64,000 nucleotides of DNA from NCBI RefSeq assembly GCF_028009165.1, contig NC_079243.1, positions 868,001-932,000 on the forward strand, read 5' to 3'. Shown here in pieces: positions 23,352 through 33,535 of this stretch. Every line of letters starts with the position of its first letter. Positions within the stretch are counted from its first letter, which is position 1. The stretch comes from Akanthomyces muscarius (lineage: Eukaryota > Ascomycota > Sordariomycetes > Hypocreales > Cordycipitaceae). Below the pieces are notes generated by a model. The model ran no database searches, was not told where the DNA came from, and worked only from the letters and a program-made list of their open reading frames with translations. The position numbers were made by a program, and so were the translations under genes.

Positions 23352-23395
23352 AGCTCCTAAGTAGCTCCTAAGTAGCTCCTAAGTAGCTCCTAAGT
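23352..23395. repeat. Four tandem copies of an 11-bp unit next to Gypsy-A
   Basis: The unit AGCTCCTAAGT occurs four times in perfect tandem (23352, 23363, 23374, 23385). A related unit (GCCTAAGTAGCCCCTA) sits just left of Gypsy-A at 16,556-16,570, so the retrotransposon inserted into this array. The word CTCCTAAGT also occurs in the terminal repeats of the Fot1-like element at 33.5-35.4 kb. Confidence 0.75.
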
Positions 23396-24259
23396 AGATT
23401 ATAAGTGGCCCCTAAAGTTACTACAATTATAAGGAAGAATTAAGCTATATATAGTGTGTTTATAGTAGTATTTAAAAAGAGAGGCTATTAAGCTAATAAA
23501 GCTACTATAATACTAGATAACACGCTTAATATATACACGCTATAGTGCCCTTATATTATAATTATAAAAGCTTAATATCTTATAGTAGGTAGTAGAATTT
23601 TAACCTCTTTCTCCTAATATAATATATTTTTAAAATACTATTATTAATTAATTATAAAGCCTTATATTTATAGGCAAGAATTACCCTTTTAGGTATTCTC
23701 TTTTAACCTATAATAATAACTTATTATTAAGGCCCTTATTATAATATATAAATATAATATTAACCTATATAAAGTAACTTAACTTAAATTAACTTAATTC
23801 TTAAAGATTATAATTAATTACTTAAAAGCGCTTTTTATTATACTAATATTTAATATACTACCTTTATAAAAGTAATACCTTAATATTAGAGTATATAAAA
23901 TATCTTTATAAGTTAATATATAGCTTTATTTAGTGTTTATATTCCTAGAATTATACTACCTACTATAAGTATATATTTATTAAATATTCTTATTATATAT
24001 TATAAATATTAAAAAGTAATATAAAGGCGATTTAAAGCGGTTAGGCTAATAGCTTAAATAAAGGACATCTATACTCTAGTTAATTAAGATATATAGTTAT
24101 ATAACTACCTAAATTAGTAAAGTCTATTAAGTATTAGCTTAGTAGGCTTAATAGAGTAGAAATTTAGTAAGGAATACTAATTAAATGATTAGTTATAAAG
24201 GAACTAATTTAAAGAATATAATAGGAAAGAAAACTATAACTAGTTTAAATAGTTTAAAT

Positions 24260-24990
24260 CTCTATTAATTAATATAAATAATAGTTTTACTATTAAGAGT
24301 TCTACTTTTAATAAACACTTATAATACTATTTAATATATTATCTTATAGCTTTAAACTTAGCTTACTTTTAAAAACAAAATAGATTTATTATAATTTAAT
24401 AAATAAGCTATTATTATATTTTAATTAATCTTATTTAATAAGTTACCTTTAAAACTTTAAGTAGTTAACTTATATAATATCTACTATAAGTAAAAGTACT
24501 ACTAACCTTACCTAATATATAATATAAATAAGGTAGTAAATTAAAACTCTTACTACTTAAATTTAAAATATATAAACTAGAAATATTAGAACCCTTATAC
24601 TTTCTAAGTTCTTTAAACCTAACTTATTTAATAAAACTAAAAGAGATATATATACCTTTTTTATTTAAACTAAAACTTATTTTTAAGTTAATACTACTAT
24701 TATTAACCTTATTATCTAGATACTTATTATTAGAAACCTTTTTACTAATAAGATAATAAACTAATAAGAGCTAATTTTTAGAGACTACCTTAAACCTATA
24801 AAGATAAAATAGCTTTAATTTTTATCTATTATATAAACTTTAAAAAGCTACTTAATACTACTTTTAGTAACTTAAATAAAGTCTAAAGTATAATATATAA
24901 GCTTAAAGTACTTAAATAAATTAGATCTACTTAATATTATACTTATAAGTTCTAATATATTACTATCTATATTAAATAAACTAAAAATAA
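24260..24990 (+). mobile_element. Truncated Gypsy-A copy in opposite orientation (part of 5' LTR plus gag start)
   Basis: The segment is the reverse complement of about 22,400-23,120: LTR sequence ending at 24418 with CTATTATTATA, then the untranslated leader and gag region (TTTTAATTAATC...GTTACCTTTAAAACT). It breaks off where an R repeat starts near 24,992. Confidence 0.7.
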
Positions 24991-24991
24991 C

Positions 24992-27067
24992 TAATATAGT
25001 TAATAAGTAAGTTACTTAAATAAGTAAGTTACCTAATCTACCTAGTTTTTAGTACTTTTTATCTTAGTACTTTTCTTACTTAATAATAATTTATAGAAAT
25101 CCTTTTAAAAGAGATAGGTATTATTTTTACCTTTTAAGCTTTTTAAGAAAATTTAAAACTAAGTTTTAAAAAAGCTATATTAATTTATAATAAAATTTAA
25201 ATAACTATTTATAACTAATATAGTTAATAAATAAGTAATATAAATAAGTAAATAGTTTACCTTTATTATAAAATACTAACTTTTATCTTTATATTATAAT
25301 TACTTAATAATAACTTATAGAAAATACTTTTATAAAAGGTAATATAATTCTTACCTTATCTATTATTATAAAAGCACTTAAATTAAATATCTATAAAATA
25401 ATAAAGATTTATAATATCCTTATAATAACTATCTAATATTAATATAATAATTAAAACTTATAATATAATTATACTATTAACTTAAAAAAGCTTACTAATT
25501 TAAAAGCTATAATAAAATATATTTTTTAGTTAGATTTATAAGGCCTTCTTTTTTAGTATATAAATATAAAAGATATAATAAACTAACTATTAGTTAAATA
25601 TAATAATAAATATATTAAAGTATATTAAATAAATAAACTTATATAATAATAATTAGAGCTTATTATATATTTTTAATAAAATTATAATTACTAAAAGACT
25701 AAATATAAAAGTTTAACTATTATTTATAGTTAGTTTATATTCTTAAAAAATATAATTATAAAATATAATATTATAAAGTTTAATATTTATAACTTTAATA
25801 AAACTAGATTTTTAATAGGCTTTATTATAATAAAAATAATTATTATAAACTTTAATTAGGTTAAAAAAGTAAAACTAATATAATTTAATAATAAAGAATA
25901 AGTTACTATAATTTAAATAGTAAATTCTTAAAGCTTAATAGTACTATTATATATTATAATAAAAAGCTAAAAAACTTTATATCTTAATATAAAAATAAAT
26001 ACCTACTTTTTAATTAATATATTAATAAAAATTTAAATAGTTAAATAATAAATAAATTAATATAAACTAAATTAAGTATTTTAATAAATATATAAAAGAT
26101 TAAAAAAAGAGTAGTTATTATCTTTTAGTTTTAAATAGTTATAAAAGTTATTATTTAATTATATTTAAGTTTCTTTATTAAAAAAAAATATTATTACTTT
26201 TTATATACTTATATATTCTTTTTATATACTTTAATTTTTAAATATTAACTATTTTAATTTATTTAAAAAGACTTATAAATAATAAATTAAAGATTTTATA
26301 AAAGCTATTATTATATATATTACTAAATAAGGCTTTTTTTTATATTTTTTAATACTTTTAATAAGTCTATTATAAAAGAAAATATTTAAAATAGTTTTTA
26401 AGATACTAAAATTACCTCTTTTAATCTTAAAAAGATTATTTTATTTTAAAGTTTAAGTTTCTAATATTAAGTCTTTTAAGTATATATTTAAAATTAGTTA
26501 AATTTTAAGTCTTTTAAATATTAAATATAATAAATAAAATAGTTTTATAGTCTTTAATTCTAAAAAGATAAATTACTAATTATTTAAATAACTTTTTAAT
26601 TAAAAGTCTTAATATATTTAATAGTTTTAAAAAAAGTATAATAGTTATTATATATAAAGTTATATTTTAATATATTTAAATATAAAATTTTAAAGTTATA
26701 ACTAAGTTAATTAATAAATACTAATAGGCTAAAAAAATAAAACTATAAACTAAAAGATCTTTTTTTATATAAAATATAAGAGATTTAAAAGACTAAATAA
26801 ATATAAATAATTAAATAAAAGATATAATATAAGCTTACAGTTATTATAAAATAGAAATTAAAATATATAGTTAATAATATAATATATATAATTAAATTAA
26901 ATATAATTTATATATTTATATTATAAATATAAAAACTAATAAAAAAAGGATTTTAATTAGTTTTAAATATTTATTAATATTATAATTAAATTATTTATAA
27001 TTAAAGGTTAAAGGTTTAATAAAAATATAATACTTATTTATTTATATTATTTTTATTAATTATATTA
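24992..27067 (+). repeat. R repeat copy a (TA-rich transposon-like unit)
   Basis: It starts with the R terminus TAATATAGTTAATAAGTAAG and ends with the inverted version near 27,067 (TTATTAATTATATTA). Internal blocks are shared with the copies at 27.1-28.9 and 37.2-47.7 kb. A second start-like sequence at about 25,215 indicates an internal duplication or nested fragment. RIP has removed coding potential, and I could not recognise a transposase. Confidence 0.6.
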
Positions 27068-27180
27068 ATATAATAATTAAGTTATATAATATAATTTTAT
27101 ATTTAATTTAAAAAACCTTATTAATTAAAAAAAAGAATTATAATAAAATATACTTTTTAATTAAATTTATAAAAATTTTC

Positions 27181-27217
<37 letters not shown>

Positions 27218-28855
27218 TAATAATTAATTATTAATTTAATATAATATTAAATATATTAAATAATATTAAATAAAAAACCTTATATAATAATAATTAAAGT
27301 TTATTATATTTTTTAAATAAAAATATAATATTATAAAGTTTAATATTTATAATTTTAATAAAATAAAGTTTTTAATAAACCTTATTATAATAAAAATAGT
27401 TATTATAAACTATAATTAAATTAAAAAAGTAAAAAAAATATAACTTAATATTATAGACTAGCCCTAGGGTGTCTATAAATAGGCGTTATAATTGTTATTA
27501 ACTCTCTTAAGGAGAAGAAGGAGAAGAAACGGGAAGACAGCGAGCCCTTCCCGTTTTATAGTGGTCTAGGTTTTATATAGAGTTAGTACGGAGTTTAGCC
27601 GGGGTCTTAGCGAAGTCGACCCTAAGCTCGGCCGGCTAACGCTTAACCTGTGCTATCTTAGTTATAATAGTGGGCTAAAGCTTAGTACCTTTATACTTAA
27701 TAATAAAAATAAAGTTATTAAAATTAAAATAATAAATTTCTTAAAATTTAATAATACTATTATATATTATAATAAAAAGCTTAAAATATTTTATATTTTA
27801 ATATAAAAATAAATAGTTATTTTTAAATTAATATATTAATATAAGTTTAATAAGTTAAAAAATAAATAAAACTAATATAAATTAAATTAATTATTTTAAT
27901 AAATATATAAAAATAAAAGAAATTATTACTTTTTAATTAAAAATAGTTATAAAAGTTATTATTTAATTATTTTTAAACTTTCTTTATTAAAAAGAAATAT
28001 TATTACTTTTTATATATTTATATATTTTATTTTATATACTTTAACTTTTAAATATTAACTATTTTAGTTTATTTAAAAAAAACTTTATAAAACTTAATAT
28101 TATATATATTATTAAAAAAGACTTTATTTTATATTTTTTAATACTTTTAATAAATTAATTATAAAAAAGAATATTTAAAGTAATTTTTAAAATACTAAAA
28201 TTATCTTTTTTAAATTTTAAAAAAGTTATTTTTATTTTAAAAATTAAATTTATAAAATTAAGTTTTTAAAAATTTATATTTAAAATTAGTTAAATTTTAA
28301 ATCTTTTAGATATTAAATATAATAAAATAACTTTATAGTTTTAAACTTTTAAAAAATTAACTATTAATTATATAAATAACTTTTAAATTTAAAGTCTTAA
28401 TATATTTAATAGTTTTAAAAAAAATATAATAATTATTATATATAAAGTAATATTTTTATATATTAAAATATAAAGCCTTTAAGGTATAAATAAATTAATT
28501 AGTAAATACTAATAGATTAAAAAAAAAATTATAAACTAAAAGATTTTTTTTATATAAAATATAAGAGATTTAAAATAATAAATAAATAAAAATAGTTAAA
28601 TAAAAGATAAAATATAAACTTATAGTTATTATATAATAAAAGGTAAAATATATATTTAGTAATATAATATATATAATTAAATAAAATATAATATATAAAC
28701 TTATATTATAAATATAAAAATTAATAAAAAAAAGGATTTTAATTAGTTTTAAATATTATTTAATATTATTATTAAATTATTTATAACTAAAAGTTAAAAG
28801 TTTAATAAAGATATAATATTTATTTATTTATATTACTTATTTATTAACTATATTA
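27066..28855 (+). repeat. R repeat copy b, carrying a solo LTR
   Basis: Colinear with copy a from the TATATAATATAATTTTATATT block to the terminal TTATTAACTATATTA, but lacking the left terminus. It is interrupted by the Gypsy-B solo LTR at 27449-27695. Confidence 0.6.
27449..27695 (-). repeat. Solo LTR of Gypsy-B family, little affected by RIP
   Basis: Exactly 247 bp, the same length as the two LTRs of Gypsy-B and their reverse complement in orientation, flanked by the target duplication CTTAA (27444-27448 and 27696-27700). Unlike its surroundings it is GC-balanced (for example CTAAGCTCGGCCGGCTAACG) and keeps many CpG sites. It probably arose by recombination between the LTRs of a full element. 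Confidence 0.8.
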
Positions 28856-29324
28856 TTATTTTAGTATTATTTAAATAATATAGTAATAAGTTATTTATAA
28901 AGTCTAAATATCTTTTAAATAACTTATTTATAAAATATTATTAGTATATTTAAAGTATTTACTTTTTATTTTATAAAAGTAAAAATATAAATTATCTCTT
29001 TTTATATTTATTTTATAATATAAAAAGTTTAAACTATTATAAGATAAAAAACTAATAAAACTTTAAAATAACTCTAATATACCTTTATATAAGTCTTAAA
29101 GACTATTTTAATTATATATTAATAGAAATAATAATAACTAAGATAGATCTTTTAACTATTAGAGAAATTTCTTTATAACTTCTTTTATTTAAGTAAATAT
29201 AACTTATACTAAGATAAGTATAAAGCTAAATAATAGGTTACTATTTAGTAGTACTACTATTAAGGCTATAAAGAAACTCTTTAATAATAGTACTAATAAC
29301 ACCTTTATACCTTTATTATATATA

Positions 29325-30489
29325 CATAATAATAGCTTATTTATTAAGTTATAGTAGGTTTGTTTCTTAGAGAGTAAGTTTGGCTTAAAGCTATAAGGTA
29401 GTATATTTAAGTAGTATTATAGGCGTTTATTAAGAGTAGAACTCTTAATAGTGAAACTATTACTTAGATTAATTAATAGAGATCTAGACTATCTATATTA
29501 GAATACCCCTTCCTTAAGTACCTATCTACCTCTCTATTATATTCTTTAGATTACTTAGATTACTAGTAATCCTAAGTAATCCCTCTTATAAAGATACTAC
29601 CTTAGGTTACTACTAGATCACCGTAATCTATAGTGATCTAGTTACGTGACCTAGTATCTTAATTAGGCGACCTATAGGCGCCCGCCTAGTCGCTCCTTAG
29701 GCCGCTCCCCTAGTCTGCCTTATATATATTCTAGTTTATAATAATATATCTTACCCTAACTCTAGCCCTTATAAAAGAACTACTTCTTTTAATTACCTAT
29801 ATAATATATAATATCTTTAATAATATAACTATAAATAGGTAAGATTAAGCTAAATACCTTTTTTTACTAATAATATATTCCTAAATATAGTTTACCCTTT
29901 TATTAGTATAAGTCTAACTTAAAAGATATTTATTATATACTTATAAACTATACTATTTAGTATAACTAACTTACTTTTAATATACTTTTACTTTAATAAA
30001 GAAAAATATTATACTTATTTTAGATAATCTAAATAAAGCTATATAAATTACCTAATAGGTTATTAAACTAAAATAACTTACTTATGAAAAAAACTAACCT
30101 AAAAATAAGTAAAATATAAACTTATATTAGGTTTACTATAAATAAAATATAAAATATAAACTTAAAATAATAAATATATTTTATTTTATATAAAGCTTTA
30201 TATCTCTTTAAAAATTAAACCCTTTTAGTTTAAACTTAAATTAGTTATATTACTAACTAGACTTTAAAACTAAAAATAGTAAATTAATAAAATAGGTATA
30301 GGCTAGAATAGTATTAGTATCTAGCTAGAGATACTACCTCTTTTACTCTATCTCCTTACCCTTCTTCTCTGTTTTCTTCTCTTCCTTTTTACTTTTCTTC
30401 TCCCTTATACTACCACCCTATAGCTTTAAGCCTAACTTACTCTCTAAGAAACAGACCTACTATAACTTAGTAAATAAGCTATTATTATA
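29325..30489. mobile_element. Gypsy-A family LTR variant and inverted LTR fragment
   Basis: 29,325-29,743 is a diverged Gypsy-A LTR in the same orientation as the complete element, with its distal half less mutated (TAGGCGCCCGCC). At 30,411-30,489 the first about 80 bp of the same LTR recur inverted. The 670 bp between are TA-rich and unassigned. The arrangement could be a rearranged or truncated element; the two ends do not form a standard LTR pair. Confidence 0.55.
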
Positions 30490-31610
30490 AGAATAGAGTG
30501 TAAGAAGGGCAAGCTATAATTAAAAGCTTTATAGAGAGAAGGGGCGTGTTTAACTGCATAGCTTTAAGCGAATATAATAGCCTATCTAGCGTAGGATAGA
30601 TTTGGAGGGGTGTGGGAAAGTAGTAAAATAGAGAAGATTGGGTGGGATTATCAAGTGGGAAACATCTAGCGACGTTCGGTAGCGGCGGCGAAAGATAAAA
30701 TAATTATAGACCGCGAATAGAAAACACTACAACACAGGATGCCGAGGCCCTCTCATTCCGTCAGCATAAGCTTTTACAACGAATATGTGCTATGAGAGCC
30801 CAGCTAAATATGCATAATTGCAGAACAAAGCAGCGCGGCAGCTCGCATGCAGACCAATCTTTGTCAGGTGCATACTTTAAAGTCGCATCATGTTACAAAC
30901 CTAGTTCGGCTTGGAGTGCTTTCGCGCGAGAATATCCTTGCGTCTCAGGCGCAGATCTGGCTACTCCACCGACGTGCAATAGCAGTTTAAACCCCCATAT
31001 GTACCATGATCAAGCGAAAAAAATAACTAAACGAATGAAGAGTCGGATGTTGGAGCCTCGGCCACGGCAGTCTATCATCCTGACGGGAGCTGCGCGGATA
31101 TCATTGAGCTAGGAAACAAATCTGCGCGTTAACTGGAGTCATTTATATTGAGGTCAATACCTGAACAAAACTGCATAAATGGCGGACAGTAAGGCTGTTA
31201 GGATTATAATGGGGACGTGGTGATGAAATTGTGTTCCAGCAGGTTGACCGTGCTAAGCTGCTTCAAGAACGCTGCGAGCTAGCTAGCGATAACGCCGAGT
31301 ATTGCATTGTGTTTCATGTTTGCACAGTACGTTGTGATGGGGGCATTGTTTATTTGGTTTTAGGTACGGCGTGGTTAACGTTCTTCCGAACCTATCCCAT
31401 ACGTATGGGTTACGGACAGTCCGTATGGAATATGGAGTATGCAGTGTAGGACATTCCATACTCCATCACTTAACCCATCCGCGTATGGATAGAAAGCCTG
31501 AGCAGTGTCTTCTCAGTGTTGACAAAACGTGTTGCGACGGACAGCGTCGACAATTTGTCACCTTGGGTTCCATTGCTGCCCCCTCCTCTACACCGGCTGG
31601 TGAACCACAT

Positions 31611-31815
31611 GTACATGAGCGGATAACCTCGATAAAACCAGCACCCTGCAATGGCAGTTATGAAGTTATGAGGCCTGAGAGCAAGCCCTATGTTTACTAT
31701 TTAAGCAAAATTCATCACGTGTACCTTTGCGGACGACCTCGATGACATGAGTAGCCTGCAGTGGCAGTTGTGATGTCTCAGAGCAGGCCTCACATGCACT
31801 GTTCTAGCAAGCCAC
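31611..31815. repeat. Imperfect tandem duplication in the lipase promoter
   Basis: Two roughly 90-115 bp units share, in order, GTACAT/GTACCT, GCGGATAACCTCGAT versus GCGGACGACCTCGAT, CCTGCAATGGCAGTT versus CCTGCAGTGGCAGTT, the GAGAGCA/CAGAGCA word and a final AAGCAA/AGCAAG. They are diverged, so the duplication is old. Confidence 0.6.
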
Positions 31816-31940
31816 ACTAGTCACCGCCTATCGGCAAGGGGGAGCTTCAATGTTACATCGTGGCGATATTTTTAACCATTTTGGATACGGGATTCTTGGC
31901 AACGTAATAATTCACATCTATGCAGAAAGTCAACCGATAC

Positions 31941-31957
31941 CACGTGAATATATAAAT
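31941..31957 (+). promoter_or_regulatory. CACGTG box and TATA element upstream of the lipase
   Basis: CACGTG (31941-31946, a bHLH-type site) directly precedes AATATATAAAT (31947-31957), about 95-110 bp before the lipase ATG at 32052. The spacing suits a fungal core promoter. Which factor binds is unknown. Confidence 0.4.
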
Positions 31958-32051
31958 CACTACAAATCGCTCGTTGAGAGCACAAAACTGGCCACTCCTA
32001 AGTCGCCGCTTCGAATACTTCCATACACTTCTTCTCTCTTCAGAATCCACC

Positions 32052-33287
32052 ATGTTCAGCCTTAAATGGTCCGTCCTCGTTGCCCTGTTTCATTATTCCG
32101 GGATCTCTACAGCAGCACCGCAAGCCGCTGCTTTTGGCCCTGTTCTGCCAACCAAAGACTCTTTCTACCACCCTCCCGCCGGATATGAGAAGCAGCCACC
32201 AGGAGCAATTCTTCGAAACAGAACAGTACCATCTGCTCTTGCGATCTCCGGCGTGTCCGCTGCCTTTCAACTTCTCTATCGTACGACTGATACCTTTGGC
32301 GATGCATCAGCCACTGTTACAACAATTCTGATCCCGAGAAACGCGGATAGCACGAAGCTCCTGTCCTACCAGCTCGCTGAAGATGCTGCGAACCCCAACT
32401 GTGCTCCGTCCTATGTTATGCAGCTGTTTGCTGATTCGGGCGGGCCATTCGGAACTATCGTTAGCAACCTAGAGCTGAATCTCATTCGTGATGCTCTTAA
32501 GAAGGGCTGGTACGTATCGGTCCCGGACTTCCTCGGACCTAAATCCGCGTTTCTGGCCAATACTATGGCTGGACACGCAGTCTTGGACGGGATTCGTGCC
32601 GCGTTCCATGCCGACTTTACGAAACTGTCTAAAAACGCACGGGTCGCTCTATGGGGCTACTCTGGTGGGAGCATGGCTTCTGAATTCGCCGCTGAGCTCC
32701 AAGCGACATACGCTCCGGAGCTAAAGATCGCTGGAGCGGCTCTAGGAGGAACTATTCCAAATATCCTATCAGTGCTGAACACTATCAACAAGTCTTTCTT
32801 TGCGGGACTGATCCCAAGCGGTATCGTGGGACTCGCCAACGAGTATCCAGAAATCGCTGCTCTCGTCGCAAATGAGATCATCCCGAGCAAGGCAGACATA
32901 ATCCAGAAGATCACCACCCAATGTCTGGGCGCTAACGTGCTCAGCTTCATGGGTCAAGACGTCTTCTCCTATACCAAAGATCCTAATGTCTTTAATAGCA
33001 CGCTGGTGAGGAATGTTACCGACGCGAATAACCCCGGTCATATCACCCCGACGATGCCTATCCTTATATATAAAGGTGCTAAGGATCAGATCAGTCCAGT
33101 TGCTGATACAGACAAGCTTGTTGACAAGTACTGTGGTACAGGGGGCTCGGTAGAATACCGAAGAGTACCAGACTCTGAACATTTGGGTCTAATTTTCAAG
33201 GGTGCTCCAGGCGCGCTAAACTGGCTCAGTGACCGACTTAGCGGCGTTCCTGCAAAGCAGGGATGCGTCAAGTCTACCAATGCTTGA
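32052..33287 (+). CDS. Secreted triacylglycerol lipase, Candida LIP-type family
   Basis: A single-exon gene for 411 residues. The ATG at 32052 has a good context (CCACCATG) and starts a signal peptide (MFSLKWSVLVALFHYSGIST) cut near TAAPQAA. The mature protein follows the secretory lipase family: FYHPPAGYEKQPPGAILRNR near the N-terminus, the nucleophile elbow LWGYSGGSMASE (Ser about residue 204), then the catalytic Asp in IYKGAKDQISP (about 345) and His in DSEHLGL (about 377). Several NxT/NxS glycosylation sites are present. It should hydrolyse lipid esters outside the cell. The gene is intact and of normal codon composition, although it sits in a 5.7-kb island between two RIP-mutated tracts and next to a dead transposon. 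Such positions often hold lineage-specific or virulence-related genes, which is inference. Confidence 0.92.
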   Translation: MFSLKWSVLVALFHYSGISTAAPQAAAFGPVLPTKDSFYHPPAGYEKQPPGAILRNRTVPSALAISGVSAAFQLLYRTTDTFGDASATVTTILIPRNADSTKLLSYQLAEDAANPNCAPSYVMQLFADSGGPFGTIVSNLELNLIRDALKKGWYVSVPDFLGPKSAFLANTMAGHAVLDGIRAAFHADFTKLSKNARVALWGYSGGSMASEFAAELQATYAPELKIAGAALGGTIPNILSVLNTINKSFFAGLIPSGIVGLANEYPEIAALVANEIIPSKADIIQKITTQCLGANVLSFMGQDVFSYTKDPNVFNSTLVRNVTDANNPGHITPTMPILIYKGAKDQISPVADTDKLVDKYCGTGGSVEYRRVPDSEHLGLIFKGAPGALNWLSDRLSGVPAKQGCVKSTNA

Positions 33288-33535
33288 CTGATATAAACAG
33301 GGTCGTTAGGGGAGCTCATATAGCCACGGGTCCATACAACCACACGGGTTTCCTCAAAGAACATGGTATCTTTTGACCGCCTCTTCTTTTCTCAAGTTTC
33401 CTCAACACCTTCTCATGTTACAGCGCGAAAAAAAAATATTAATTTGTTGATGCCTCCTCTAGTAAATTTAACTCTCCAGAAAAAGCTTATGCCTTCGGTT
33501 TTCGTTGGGGAAAAGAAAGATTGTCTAGATAAATA

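Larger units (their letters stand above)
16470..30490. repeat. AT-rich RIP-mutated isochore 1 (about 14 kb)
   Basis: The sequence is extremely TA-rich with almost no CpG, and no open frame is long enough to be a gene. Named elements inside are annotated separately: Gypsy-A, fragments of it, R repeats and a solo LTR of Gypsy-B. Remaining parts (about 23,400-24,240 and 28,870-29,320) are TA-rich without a recognisable family. Conserved reverse transcriptase and zinc-knuckle residues survive only as their C-to-T or G-to-A derivatives, the hallmark of repeat-induced point mutation. Confidence 0.9.
30490..32051. other. Lipase upstream region, 1.5 kb
   Basis: A return to balanced base composition. 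It holds a palindrome cluster near 31,396-31,490, an imperfect tandem duplication at about 31,611-31,815 and the lipase core promoter. Open frames between 30,792 and 31,745 have no protein-like features. Confidence 0.45.

Noticed and set aside
23352..23395. CRISPR-like array
   Set aside because: The 11-bp units are contiguous without spacers, and the host is a eukaryote.
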